A DNA stretch of 64,000 bases. Source: Carideicomes alvinocaridis. Lineage in GTDB: Bacteria; Pseudomonadota; Alphaproteobacteria; Rhodobacterales; Rhodobacteraceae. This document shows positions 8,979-17,339 of this stretch, piece after piece. Where the stretch lies: NCBI GenBank assembly GCA_005473895.2, contig SRJI02000017.1:1-64000 (forward strand), read 5' to 3'. Both the position numbers and the translations under genes were made by a program. Every line of letters begins with the position of its first letter. Within the stretch, counting starts at the first letter, position 1. The notes under the pieces were generated by a model. It searched no databases and was not told the origin of the DNA. It worked only from the letters and a program-made list of their open reading frames with translations.

Positions 8979-9994
8979 CCGAGACGCCGCTGATTTCCGT
9001 CAAGGACCTGTCGATCCGCTTCCGCACCGACGAGGGGCTGATCACCGCCGTCGAGGACGTGAGCTTTGACCTGGCGCCGGGCGAGGTGCTGGGGCTGGTG
9101 GGCGAAAGCGGCTCGGGCAAGTCGGTGACCGCCAAGGCGCTGATGCGGCTCAACGGCGACAACACGGTCTACGGCGAGGGCAGCTCCATCGTGCTGACCC
9201 CGCCGGGCGAGGCCCCGGTCGACGTGCTGGCCCTGCGCCGGGAGAAGGACATGCGGCGCGTGCGGGGCGGCGCGATCTCGATGATCTTCCAGGAGCCGAT
9301 GGCGAGCTTCGCGCCCGCGATCAGCGTCGGCGACCAGATGGTGGAGCAGTTGCAGATCCATTCCTCGATGACCAAGGCCGAGGCCAAGGAGCTGTCGATC
9401 GAGATGCTGGCGCGCACCGGCATCCCCGAACCCGCGCGACGCTTCACGCAATACGCCTTCGAGTTCTCGGGCGGGATGCGCCAGCGGGCGATGATCGCCA
9501 TGGCGCTGTCAACCAAGCCCCGGCTGCTGATCGCGGACGAGCCCACCACCGCGCTCGACGTGACGATCCAGGCGCAGGTGATCGACCTGATGAAGGACCT
9601 GGTGACCGAGTTCGGGATGGGCATCCTCTTCATCACCCACGACCTGGGCGTCATCGCCCAGACGGCGGACCGCGTGGCGGTGATGTATCTCGGCCGGCTG
9701 GTGGAGACGGGGACCGTGCGCGAGGTGATCCGCAATCCCGGCCACCCCTATACCCGCGGGCTGATCGACGCGCTGCCCAAGCTGCACGACCTCGACGCGC
9801 CGCTGACCCCGGTGCCGGGCGACATCCCCTCGCCGCTGAACCGCCCCCCGGGCTGCGTCTTTCACACCCGCTGCCACATGGCGGAAAAGGGCCTGTGCGA
9901 CGTGAAGGTGCCCGAATACCGCATTCGGGAGACCGGCCAGTCCATCGCCTGCCATTTCGCCGACGCGCCGGTGACCGCGAAGGAGCCGGCATGA
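8975..9994 (+). CDS. ABC transporter ATP-binding protein, DppD type
   Basis: A 339-residue ATPase of the oligopeptide uptake class. Walker A GESGSGKS, the ABC signature FSGGMRQR, Walker B LLIADEPTTALD and the switch histidine in FITHDLG are all intact. The C-terminal oligopeptide/dipeptide-transporter tail has PPGCVFHTRCHMAEKGLC, with cysteines that bind an iron-sulfur cluster in DppD relatives. It starts in an ATGA overlap with the permease, with GGAGGG upstream. It would pair with the second ATPase encoded 166 bases downstream. Confidence 0.94.
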   Translation: MTETPLISVKDLSIRFRTDEGLITAVEDVSFDLAPGEVLGLVGESGSGKSVTAKALMRLNGDNTVYGEGSSIVLTPPGEAPVDVLALRREKDMRRVRGGAISMIFQEPMASFAPAISVGDQMVEQLQIHSSMTKAEAKELSIEMLARTGIPEPARRFTQYAFEFSGGMRQRAMIAMALSTKPRLLIADEPTTALDVTIQAQVIDLMKDLVTEFGMGILFITHDLGVIAQTADRVAVMYLGRLVETGTVREVIRNPGHPYTRGLIDALPKLHDLDAPLTPVPGDIPSPLNRPPGCVFHTRCHMAEKGLCDVKVPEYRIRETGQSIACHFADAPVTAKEPA

Positions 9995-10164
9995 CTGCGC
10001 AACCGTCCCGCACCACGGAAGGGCCAGCAGGAAACGGCTCCCCCTTCATCTTGCCAAAAAAACTCCCGCCGGAGGCATGCCGGACAGCCGCCAAACGCCC
10101 CTTCGCCTGGGAAACGCCCCACCCCCGCCACACGCCCCAGAAGACCACGGAGCCCCGCCCATGA
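9991..10164 (+). CDS. 57-codon bridging ORF between the two ATPase genes (possible coupling peptide)
   Basis: This short frame begins with an ATG that overlaps the stop of the first ATPase gene (ATGA) and ends with a TGA that overlaps the ATG of the second (ATGA). A ribosome could therefore be handed across the 166-base gap. The frame runs straight through a copy of the local intergenic repeat (10036-10075), which gives the peptide segment GSPFILPKKLPPEA. The peptide is Pro- and charge-rich with no recognisable domain. It may be a translated spacer kept open for coupling rather than a functional protein. Equivalent repeat copies elsewhere in the window read similarly in this frame but without flanking genes. 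Confidence 0.35.
   Translation: MTAQPSRTTEGPAGNGSPFILPKKLPPEACRTAAKRPFAWETPHPRHTPQKTTEPRP
10036..10075 (-). repeat. Intergenic repeat copy 1 (core only)
   Basis: On the minus strand this reads CCTCCGGCGGGAG, a T-run, then GGCAAGATGAAGG, the core of the repeat family found at six other places in the window. It sits inside an operon, between two transporter ATPase genes. Confidence 0.75.
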
Positions 10165-11198
10165 CCGACCCGGTGATCAGCGCCCGCGACCTCACCGTTT
10201 CCTACACGCTGGGCCGCGGCCTTCTGGGCGCGAAGACCCAGTTGCACGCGGTGGACGGCATATCGCTCGACATCGAGAAGGGCAGCTTCTTCGGGCTGGT
10301 GGGGGAGTCCGGCTCGGGCAAGACGACGCTGGGGCGCGCGCTGCTGAAGGCCGCGCCGATCACCGGGGGGAGTGTTGAATACCGCGACGAGGAGGTCAGC
10401 CACGACCTGCGCGATCTCTCCGGCGCGGCGCTCAAGGATTATCGCAAGCGGGCGCAGCTGATCTTTCAGGATCCTTATGCCGCGCTGTCGCCGCGCATGA
10501 CCGTGCGCGACATCATCGCCGAGCCGCTGGAGGTCATGGGGTTGACGAAATCGCGCGCCGAGACCGACGAGCGGGTGCGCGAGATCGCCGGGCGCTGCCG
10601 GCTGAACCTCGAACACCTCCGCCGGTTTCCGCACGCCTTTTCCGGCGGGCAGAGGCAGCGGATCTCCATCGCCCGCGCGCTGGTCTCGGGGCCGCGCTTC
10701 ATCGTGGCGGACGAAAGCGTCGCCGCGCTCGACGTGTCGATCCAGGCGGATGTGCTGAACCTGCTGCGCGCGATCCAGCAGGACATGGGGATTTCGTTCC
10801 TCTTCATCAGCCACGACCTGTCGGTGGTGGCCCATACCTGCGATCACGTGGCGGTCATGTATCTGGGCCGGCTGGTGGAGACGGCGCCGACGCGCTCGCT
10901 TTTCGCGCGGCCGCTGCATCCCTATACCTCGGCGCTGCTCTCGGCGATCCCGTCGCTCGACCCCGACGAGACCAGCCAGGCCGACAAGCTGGAGGGCGAG
11001 ATCCCCTCGCCCACCGCGCCGCCGCCGGGCTGCAAGTTCCACACCCGCTGCCGCTTTGCCCGCGACGCCTGCAAGCGCGACGTGCCGCAGCTGCGCGAGC
11101 TCGCGCCGGGGCACCGCGTCGCGTGCCATTTCACGGAGGAGTTCGATTTCTCCCGCGCGCCCGCAGTGGCCCCGCGCCGCGCGGATGCCACGGCCTGA
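10161..11198 (+). CDS. ABC transporter ATP-binding protein, DppF type
   Basis: The partner ATPase, 345 residues. Walker A GESGSGKT, signature FSGGQRQR and switch histidine FISHDLS are present. Walker B reads FIVADESVAALD, with Ser for the usual Pro (ADEPVSALD); the catalytic Glu is kept, so the protein should be active. The C-terminal tail has PPPGCKFHTRCRFARDAC, again with clustered cysteines. The ATG at 10161 (GGAG 8 bases upstream) overlaps the end of the short bridging frame. An upstream in-frame ATG at 10077 lies in repeat-derived DNA and was rejected. Confidence 0.93.
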   Translation: MTDPVISARDLTVSYTLGRGLLGAKTQLHAVDGISLDIEKGSFFGLVGESGSGKTTLGRALLKAAPITGGSVEYRDEEVSHDLRDLSGAALKDYRKRAQLIFQDPYAALSPRMTVRDIIAEPLEVMGLTKSRAETDERVREIAGRCRLNLEHLRRFPHAFSGGQRQRISIARALVSGPRFIVADESVAALDVSIQADVLNLLRAIQQDMGISFLFISHDLSVVAHTCDHVAVMYLGRLVETAPTRSLFARPLHPYTSALLSAIPSLDPDETSQADKLEGEIPSPTAPPPGCKFHTRCRFARDACKRDVPQLRELAPGHRVACHFTEEFDFSRAPAVAPRRADATA

Positions 11199-11213
11199 TC
11201 CCGCGAGAGCCCC

Positions 11214-12701
11214 ATGCCGCCGAAGAAGAACGTCCTTTTCATCACGCTCGACCAGATGCCCGCCTCCATCCTCTGGGGGCCGCTGGCGGACCATGTGCCG
11301 ACGCCGAATATCGACCGGCTGGCGGCAAACGGCCTGAGCTTCCGCAACCATTTCACCGTCACCGTGCCCTGCGGCCCGGCGCGCGCCTCGCTGATCACGG
11401 GGCTTTACGCGATGAACCACCGCTCGATCCGGAACGGCACGCCGCTGGCCCGGCATCACGCCACCATGGCGACCGAAGCCCGCAAGTCTGGCTACGAGCC
11501 GCTGCTCTTCGGCTATACCGACACCACGCCCGACCCCACGGACCGCGCCGCGGAGGACCCGGACCTGTCGATCTACGAGGGCGTCGCGCCGGGCTTCCGC
11601 GAGCTGGTGGAGATGCGGATGGAGGCCGGGCTGGAATGGCCCGCCTATCTCAAGGCGCAGGGCTACGATTTCGACTGCTCGGTCTTCGAGCACCAGTTGC
11701 CCGTCGCGCCCAAGGGCCGCAAGCCCCGCCCCTCCGATCCCGCGCCCTATGCGGCGGAGCATTCCGATACCGCCTATCTCACCGACCGGACGCTTCAGGC
11801 GCTGGAGGTGCGGCGGAAGAAGCCGTGGTTCGCCCATGTGGCCTATATCCGACCCCACCCGCCGCTGATCGCGCCCGCGCCCTACAACACTCTCGTGGAC
11901 CCGACCGCCCTGCCGCTGGCAGATCGCAGCGCGCCCGATCATCCCTTCATGGATGCGTGGTTCAGCGCGCCCAGCCAGACGGGGCTCTCCCTCGGCCATG
12001 ACGGCAAGGGGCGCGACGTCTCGCCCGAGCTGGAGGCGGAGTTGCGGGGGGTCTACCTCGGGCTCGTGGCGGAGGTGGATCATCACCTGGGCCGCCTGCT
12101 GGACTGGCTGGAGGAGACCGGCCAGGCCGAGCGCACGCTGGTGGTCCTGACCGTGGATCATGGCGAGATGCTGGGCGAGAAATGCATGTGGGGGAAGGAA
12201 AGCGTCTTCGACCCCGCCTACCACGTGCCGCTGATCCTGTCGGTGCCGGGGGCTTCCCCGCGCGAGGTGGAGGCGCTCACGGAATCGGTGGACGTGGCGC
12301 CCACCATCCTCGACTGGATCGGCCGCGCGGCGCCGCGGGCGATGGACGGGCAGTCGCTGCTGCCCTTCGCGGAGGGCACGCCCGAGGGCTGGCGCGACGC
12401 GGTGATGGCGGAGGCGGATTTCGGCCACCCGGAGCGGCCGACGCGGATCCAGAAACACCTCGGGCTGGCGGAGAACGAGGCGGGCGTGGCGATCCTGCGC
12501 GAGGCGCGGTGGAAGTACATCCACTTCGCCGGGGAGCTGCCGCCGATGCTGTTCGACCTGGAGGCCGATCCGGGCGAGACGCGGGACCTGGGCTGCGACC
12601 CCGCGCATCGGGAGCAGGTGGCTCGGCTGGCGGGAAAGCTGCTGGACCGGATGATGGCGCGCCGGGACCGGCGGCTCACCCATCACGCGATCGGGGCCTG
12701 A
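11214..12701 (+). CDS. Sulfatase-fold phosphonate monoester hydrolase/phosphodiesterase (PMH-like)
   Basis: A 495-residue alkaline-phosphatase-superfamily enzyme. The motif C53-G-P-A-R carries the cysteine converted to formylglycine in type I sulfatases. Asp13-Gln14, Asp315-His316 and a downstream Lys line the metal site. The surrounding sequence, VPCGPARASLITGLYAMNHR then DTTPDPTD and RPHPP, follows the pattern of rhizobial phosphonate monoester hydrolases (PMH), which are promiscuous phosphodiesterases and sulfatases, rather than choline or aryl sulfatases. There is no signal peptide, so it acts in the cytoplasm. It lies 15 bases after the ATPase gene in the same operon, suggesting it processes an imported phosphodiester- or sulfate-substituted compound; that substrate is inference. 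Confidence 0.82.
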   Translation: MPPKKNVLFITLDQMPASILWGPLADHVPTPNIDRLAANGLSFRNHFTVTVPCGPARASLITGLYAMNHRSIRNGTPLARHHATMATEARKSGYEPLLFGYTDTTPDPTDRAAEDPDLSIYEGVAPGFRELVEMRMEAGLEWPAYLKAQGYDFDCSVFEHQLPVAPKGRKPRPSDPAPYAAEHSDTAYLTDRTLQALEVRRKKPWFAHVAYIRPHPPLIAPAPYNTLVDPTALPLADRSAPDHPFMDAWFSAPSQTGLSLGHDGKGRDVSPELEAELRGVYLGLVAEVDHHLGRLLDWLEETGQAERTLVVLTVDHGEMLGEKCMWGKESVFDPAYHVPLILSVPGASPREVEALTESVDVAPTILDWIGRAAPRAMDGQSLLPFAEGTPEGWRDAVMAEADFGHPERPTRIQKHLGLAENEAGVAILREARWKYIHFAGELPPMLFDLEADPGETRDLGCDPAHREQVARLAGKLLDRMMARRDRRLTHHAIGA

Positions 12702-12717
12702 GCGCCCTTGAGCGCCC

Positions 12718-14376
12718 CTATTGCCGCATCAGCAGGCAGGGCTGCCACGGGCCGAGGTGCAGCCGCCCGTCGGCGGAGGGCATGGCGCTGCCCAGCTCGG
12801 TGCCGATGTGGTGCCAGTCGCCCGCGGGCATGTCGAGCGCCGCGGGATCGCCGCTGAGGTTCACCGCGACGAAGATCTCGTCGCCCTCGTGGCGGCGGAT
12901 GAAATGCACCACGTCGCCCGTGGCCTTCACCCCGTCATGCTCGCCCCGCCGCAGCGCGGGCTGGGCGTGGCGAAAGGCGATGGCGCGGCGGTAATGGTGC
13001 AGGATGGAGGCCGGATCGCCCTCCTGCTCCGACACGGCGCGCATCTGGTGTTCGTGCGTGACCGGCAGCCAGGGCCGCGCGGTGGTAAAGCCCGCATTGG
13101 GCGCTTGCGCGTCCCAGACCATGGGGGTGCGGGCGCCGTCGCGGCCCTTGTATTCGGGCCAGAACTCCTTGCCGTAGGGGTCCTGCAGGTCGTCGAAATG
13201 CAGCTCGGCCTCGGGCAGACCCAGCTCTTCGCCCTGGTAGAGGCAGGCCGATCCCTTGAGGCACATGAGCAGCGTCATGTAGGCGCGGTGAGCGGCGGGC
13301 GTGAGCTGCCAGCGGGTGACATGGCGCGCCACGTCGTGGTTGGAAAAGGCCCAGCAGGCCCAGCCCTCGCCCGCCAGTTCCGCGTCCGCGGTGGCAAAGA
13401 TCTCGGCCACGCGGGCGGCGGAGGGACGGTCGGGCGCCAGCAGCTCGAAGGCGTAGCACATGTGCACGAAATCGTCGCCCTTGGTATAGGCGGCCATGAT
13501 CTCCATCCCGCGCTGCGCATCGCCCACCTCTCCCACGCAGGCCGATCCGGGATATTCGTCCAAGAGCGCGCGGAAGCGGCGCAGGAAGCCGAAATTCTCC
13601 ACCCGGTTCTTGGAATAGATGTGGTCCTGATAGTTGTAGGGGTTCACCCGGGGCGCCAGCGTCGCGTTGCGCTTGTCGGCGGGCAGCACCGGGTTGTCGC
13701 GCAGATCCTTGTCGCAGAAGTAGAAGTTGATCGTGTCGAGGCGGAAGCCGTCGACCCCGCGATCCAGCCAGAAGCGGGTGGCGGCCAGCAGCGCCTCCTG
13801 CACCGCCGGGGCGTGGAAGTTGAGGTCGGGCTGTTCGGACAGGAAATTGTGCAGGTAATACTGCTCGCGCCGGGTGTCCCATTGCCAGGCGGAGCCGCCG
13901 AAGAGCGACAGCCAGTTGTTGGGGGGCGTGCCGTCCTCCTTGGCGTCGGCCCAGACATACCAGTCGGCGCGCTTGTTGTCGCGCGAGGCGCGGCTTTCGG
14001 TGAACCACGGATGTTCGATCGAGGTGTGCGAGAGCACGAGGTCGATCATCACCCGCAGCCCCCAGCGATGGGCGGTGGAGACCACGGCGTCGAAATCCGC
14101 GATCGAGCCGAACATCGGGTCCACGTCGCAGAAATCGCTGACGTCGTAGCCGAAATCGCGCATGGGCGAGGTGTAGAAGGGCGAGATCCAGATCGCGTCC
14201 ACCCCGAGCGAGGCGATATGCGGCAGGCGGTTCACGATGCCCAGCAGGTCGCCCACCCCGTCGCCGTTGCTGTCCTGGTAGGAGCGCGGGTAGATCTGGT
14301 AGATCACCGCGCCACGCCACCAGTCGAGATCGCCGGCGAGCTGGCCGGCGCCCATGGTTCCCGTCTCGGCGTTCAT
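12718..14376 (-). CDS. GH13 alpha-glucosidase / oligo-1,6-glucosidase family
   Basis: A 552-residue cytoplasmic alpha-amylase-family enzyme that hydrolyses short alpha-glucosides. Region I DLVLSHTS (D112, H117), region V QPDLN, region II FRLDT with nucleophile D214, region III VGEVGD with acid/base E283 and region IV SNHD with D348 are all intact. QPDLN is typical of exo-acting alpha-glucosidases and oligo-1,6-glucosidases rather than endo-amylases. The start was set at 14376, with GGGAGG 11 bases upstream; a longer frame exists but begins in unlikely sequence. It converges on the PMH-like gene (16-base gap) and diverges from glucokinase (206 bases), which would phosphorylate released glucose. 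Confidence 0.9.
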   Translation of the reverse strand: MNAETGTMGAGQLAGDLDWWRGAVIYQIYPRSYQDSNGDGVGDLLGIVNRLPHIASLGVDAIWISPFYTSPMRDFGYDVSDFCDVDPMFGSIADFDAVVSTAHRWGLRVMIDLVLSHTSIEHPWFTESRASRDNKRADWYVWADAKEDGTPPNNWLSLFGGSAWQWDTRREQYYLHNFLSEQPDLNFHAPAVQEALLAATRFWLDRGVDGFRLDTINFYFCDKDLRDNPVLPADKRNATLAPRVNPYNYQDHIYSKNRVENFGFLRRFRALLDEYPGSACVGEVGDAQRGMEIMAAYTKGDDFVHMCYAFELLAPDRPSAARVAEIFATADAELAGEGWACWAFSNHDVARHVTRWQLTPAAHRAYMTLLMCLKGSACLYQGEELGLPEAELHFDDLQDPYGKEFWPEYKGRDGARTPMVWDAQAPNAGFTTARPWLPVTHEHQMRAVSEQEGDPASILHHYRRAIAFRHAQPALRRGEHDGVKATGDVVHFIRRHEGDEIFVAVNLSGDPAALDMPAGDWHHIGTELGSAMPSADGRLHLGPWQPCLLMRQ

Positions 14377-14582
14377 GCCTCCTGCTGCCTCCCTGCGCGT
14401 CTTTCCGGGTTTGCCTGTCCGCCCAAGGGTATGGGGCCGGCCGGGGATGTCCAGCGCGGCGGCCGGATTCGCGCCGGTCACGGGGGGCCTTGGCGCGGCG
14501 ATGCTTGGCCTCGCGGCGCATCGCGCGTATCAAGTCCAACGGCGCCGGGCGAAAGCGGCGCCACCCCAAGGAGGAGAACCGC

Positions 14583-15545
14583 ATGTCCGAATCCGCTCCA
14601 GTCTCGCCCCCTGCCCTCGTCGCCGATATCGGCGGCACGAATACCCGCGTGGCGCTGGCGGACGGGGTGACGCTGCGCCCGGGCTCCGTCCGGCGGTTCC
14701 GCAATGCTGACCATCCCGACCTGCCCGCCGTTCTGCGCGCCTACCTGGCGCAGGATCCCGGCGCGCGGCCCGGCTCGGCCTGCGTGGCCATGGCTGGCCC
14801 TGTGAGCGAGGGCACCGGCCGGCTGACCAACCTCGACTGGGAGGTGACGGCGGCGGCGATCGCGGAGTGCACCGGCGCGGAAGAGGTGGCGGTGATCAAC
14901 GACATGCAGGCCCAGGGCCATGCGCTGGCCCATCTCGCGCCCTCCGCCCTCAGCCCCGTGCAGGCGGGGCGGCAGCCGGGCCAGCGGGCGACGCGGCTGG
15001 TGGTGGGGGTCGGGACCGGCTTCAACACCGCGGCGGTCCACGAGGAGCGCAAGGGCACGCTGGTCCCACCCTCGGAGGCCGGGCATACCGGCCTGCCCGT
15101 GCGCTCGGCCGAGGACCTGGCCCTGGCCGACCACCTGGAGGCGGCCCATGGCTATCCTTCGGTCGAGGACCTGCTCTCGGGGCGCGGCATCACCCATGTG
15201 CATGACTGGGTGGCGGGCCGCGAGACCGGCATGGACTCCGAGGCGATCATGGCAGCCTGCGCGGCGGGCGACGAGACGGCCCGGCGCAGCGTGGGGATCT
15301 TCGTGCGTATCCTGGGGCAGGTGACGGGGAACATGGCGCTGGTGCAGCTTCCCTTCGGCGGCATCTACCTGATCGGCGGCATGGCCCGCGCGGTCATGCC
15401 CTACATGGACGAGATGGGCTTTGCCGCCGCCTTCCGCGACAAGGGCCGGTTTTCCGGCTTCATGGAGCGGTTTCCGATCTGGGTGGTCGAGGACGATTAC
15501 GCCGCGCTGACCGGCGCCGCCGCCCACCTGGCCGATCATATCTGA
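14583..15545 (+). CDS. glk: Glucokinase
   Basis: A 320-residue ATP-dependent glucokinase of the bacterial Glk class. The phosphate-binding motif DIGGTN is at 15-20, the catalytic base Asp107 lies in VINDMQAQ, and GTGFNTAAV plus the sugar-binding segment SEAGHTGLP are present. AGGAGG precedes the ATG by eight bases. Rhodobacteraceae usually lack a glucose PTS and use the Entner-Doudoroff route, so glucose released by the divergent alpha-glucosidase would need this enzyme. The pairing supports a shared carbohydrate function for 4.6-15.5 kb. Confidence 0.92.
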   Translation: MSESAPVSPPALVADIGGTNTRVALADGVTLRPGSVRRFRNADHPDLPAVLRAYLAQDPGARPGSACVAMAGPVSEGTGRLTNLDWEVTAAAIAECTGAEEVAVINDMQAQGHALAHLAPSALSPVQAGRQPGQRATRLVVGVGTGFNTAAVHEERKGTLVPPSEAGHTGLPVRSAEDLALADHLEAAHGYPSVEDLLSGRGITHVHDWVAGRETGMDSEAIMAACAAGDETARRSVGIFVRILGQVTGNMALVQLPFGGIYLIGGMARAVMPYMDEMGFAAAFRDKGRFSGFMERFPIWVVEDDYAALTGAAAHLADHI

Positions 15546-15780
15546 CGGAGTCTCCGGCGGGCGGCGCTCAGGGGGACCCGGTGCGTGGCTGCGGAGCGCG
15601 GTGGAGAGGCATTGCCTGATCCGGTCGTGTCCTGCGGCCGGGAGAGCGGCAAGGGCGCGAGACTTCATGGCATGCCTGGCGGAGCGATCGCGGTCGAGGC
15701 TGTGCGGGGCTGCGGTCGGGCGGCGGAGCGAGGCCCTCGGAGGCCCATTCCGGAAACAGCTGGGGGGACTGGCGGACGCG

Positions 15781-15865
15781 TGGTGGCCCAGGGGAGAATC
15801 GAACTCCCACGCCTTTTGGGCGGAGCATTTTGAATGCCCTGCGTCTACCGTTCCGCCACTGGGCC
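15781..15865 (-). tRNA. tRNA-Leu (anticodon CAA), CCA encoded
   Basis: Read on the minus strand, the acceptor arm GGCCCAG pairs with CTGGGCC, followed by discriminator A and an encoded CCA (15781-15783). The anticodon stem closes around loop TTCAAAA, giving anticodon CAA. A long variable arm (CCGCCC, loop AAAA, GGCG) and the T-loop GTTCGATTC complete a class II leucine tRNA of 85 nt. The 235 bases between glk and the tRNA show nothing else. Confidence 0.95.
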
Positions 15866-16042
15866 ACATCGCTGTCCGGGGCCCGCGCGGTGGGCCGGCC
15901 CCGGCTCCGATTTATCCGGTTCCGGGCTTTCGGGAAAGTCCCAAATCGAGACAAGGCCCCCGATGCGGGCCTCGCGGCTTGACGCGGGGGGCGAAAGGAC
16001 GGTTAACAGCGGGGGCGCAGGCGCGGGCAGGAACGACGGAAC

Positions 16043-16621
16043 ATGATACGCAGGCTTTACGACCGGACCCTGGCCCTGGCCGACCATCCCCATGCGCTCT
16101 GGGCGCTGGCCGTGGTGGCCTTCCTGGAAAGCTCAGTCTTCCCGATCCCGCCCGACATCCTGATGATTCCCATGATCCTCGCGACGCCGCGCCGGGCCTG
16201 GCTGATCGCCGGGGTGGCGCTGGCCGCCTCGGTGCTGGGCGGGCTGCTGGGCTACGCCATCGGCGCGCTGGCCTTCGAAGGCATCGGCCGGCCCATCCTC
16301 GAGACGCTGGGCAAGGCGGACGCGGTGGCGGAATTCAACACGCGGTTCAACGATTTCGGCTTCTGGGCGGTGCTGGCCGCGGGGGTCACGCCCTTCCCGT
16401 TCAAGGTGATCACCATCATGTCGGGCTGGACCGGCATGCCGCTCGTGACCTTCATCGCCACCTCGATCCTGGCCCGCGGGCTGCGCTTTTTCGTGGTGGC
16501 GGCTCTGCTGCGGGTCTTCGGCGCACCCATTCGTGATTTCATCGAAAAGCGGCTGGGCTTGATGTTCACGCTCTTCGTCGTGATCCTGCTCGGCGGTTTT
16601 CTGGCTGTGAGGTACATATGA
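16043..16621 (+). CDS. DedA/VTT-domain (YqaA-like) membrane protein
   Basis: A 192-residue inner-membrane protein of the DedA/SNARE-associated (VTT) superfamily, YqaA-like in size. It shows FLESSVFPIPPDILMIPMIL (residues about 27-46), the re-entrant E-x3-P-x-P element, and a second conserved block around GVTPFPFKVITIMSG (about 113-127). There are about five hydrophobic segments. DedA-type proteins act in lipid flipping or membrane homeostasis; the specific substrate here is unknown. Its stop overlaps the dsbB start (ATGA), indicating an operon. Confidence 0.85.
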   Translation: MIRRLYDRTLALADHPHALWALAVVAFLESSVFPIPPDILMIPMILATPRRAWLIAGVALAASVLGGLLGYAIGALAFEGIGRPILETLGKADAVAEFNTRFNDFGFWAVLAAGVTPFPFKVITIMSGWTGMPLVTFIATSILARGLRFFVVAALLRVFGAPIRDFIEKRLGLMFTLFVVILLGGFLAVRYI

Positions 16622-17076
16622 GCCGACGCATCTGGGTCTTTCTGGCGGCCGGCGGGTCGCTGGCGCTGCTGCTGGGCGCCCTCGGCTTCCAGTATCTCGG
16701 CGGGCTGGCGCCCTGCCACCTGTGCTACCTGCAGCGCTATCCGCATGCGGCGGCGGTGGTGATCGGCGTGCTGGCGCTGTGGCTGAACCGCGCCTGGCTC
16801 TGCTGGGCCGGGGCGCTGGCGGCGGCGGTGACCAGCGGCTACGGCCTCTACCATACCGGGGTCGAGCGCGGCTGGTGGGAAGGCCCCACCACCTGCACCT
16901 CGGGCGGGGTCGACGGGCTGAGCACCGACGCGCTGGTCGACCAGATCATGAACGCCCCGCTCATCCGCTGCGACGAGGTGGCCTGGACCTTCCTGTCGCT
17001 CTCCATGGCGAGCTGGAACGCCATCCTCTCGGCGGTGCTGGTGCTGCTCTGGATCCGGGCGGCGGTGAAGCCGTAG
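16618..17076 (+). CDS. dsbB: Disulfide bond formation protein B
   Basis: DsbB is a quinone-linked inner-membrane oxidase that re-oxidises periplasmic DsbA. The protein is 152 residues with four membrane helices. The first periplasmic loop has APCHLCYLQR (C33 and C36), the quinone-proximal redox pair, and a second pair is split as C104 (in TTCTSG) and C122 (in LIRCDE). The ATG lies in an ATGA overlap with the preceding membrane-protein gene. No dsbA is in the window. Confidence 0.93.
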   Translation: MSRRIWVFLAAGGSLALLLGALGFQYLGGLAPCHLCYLQRYPHAAAVVIGVLALWLNRAWLCWAGALAAAVTSGYGLYHTGVERGWWEGPTTCTSGGVDGLSTDALVDQIMNAPLIRCDEVAWTFLSLSMASWNAILSAVLVLLWIRAAVKP

Positions 17077-17090
17077 GGGCGGGTCATTCA

Positions 17091-17153
17091 GGGGCTCTGC
17101 CCCTCGGCCTTCGGCCTCACCCCGGGATATTTCTGGTCAGAAGAAGCAGGGGC
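17091..17153 (+). repeat. Intergenic repeat copy 2 (full length)
   Basis: GGGGCTCTGCCCC, then CGGCCTTCGGCC and TCACCCCGGG, followed by ATATTTCTGGTCAGAAGAAG and a G-run. The first part folds as two small hairpins. It lies just after dsbB. Confidence 0.8.
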
Positions 17154-17213
17154 GCGGCGGCGCCGGGGGTGCGGTTTGCCCAGCGGTGGCGCGGGGGCGG
17201 CGGCCGGGAGGAA

Positions 17214-17276
17214 GGGGCTCTGCCCCTCGGCCTGCGGCCTCACCCCGCCATATTTTCGGACCGGAGAAGCCGGGGG
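17214..17276 (+). repeat. Intergenic repeat copy 3 (full length)
   Basis: A near duplicate of the copy 123 bases to the left, in the same orientation: GGGGCTCTGCCCC, CGGCCTGCGGCC, TCACCCCGCC, ATATTTTCGGACCGGAGAAG. The two copies fill most of the 263-base gap between the convergent dsbB and bdhA genes. Confidence 0.8.
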
Positions 17277-17339
17277 GCGCGCCGCGCCGGCGGGCCGGGG
17301 GCGGGCCACCGGGGAGGCGGCCCGCGGGGGCGTGGTGGC

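Noticed and set aside
9651-12686. A 1011-codon open frame on the minus strand
   Set aside because: It is antisense to the two transporter ATPase genes and the PMH-like gene. The translation is His/Arg/Gly-rich low complexity, typical of the shadow frames that very GC-rich genes produce.
11214-12701. Choline sulfatase or arylsulfatase
   Set aside because: The sequence around C53 and the DTTPDP segment fit phosphonate monoester hydrolases better, and there is no signal peptide or choline gene nearby.
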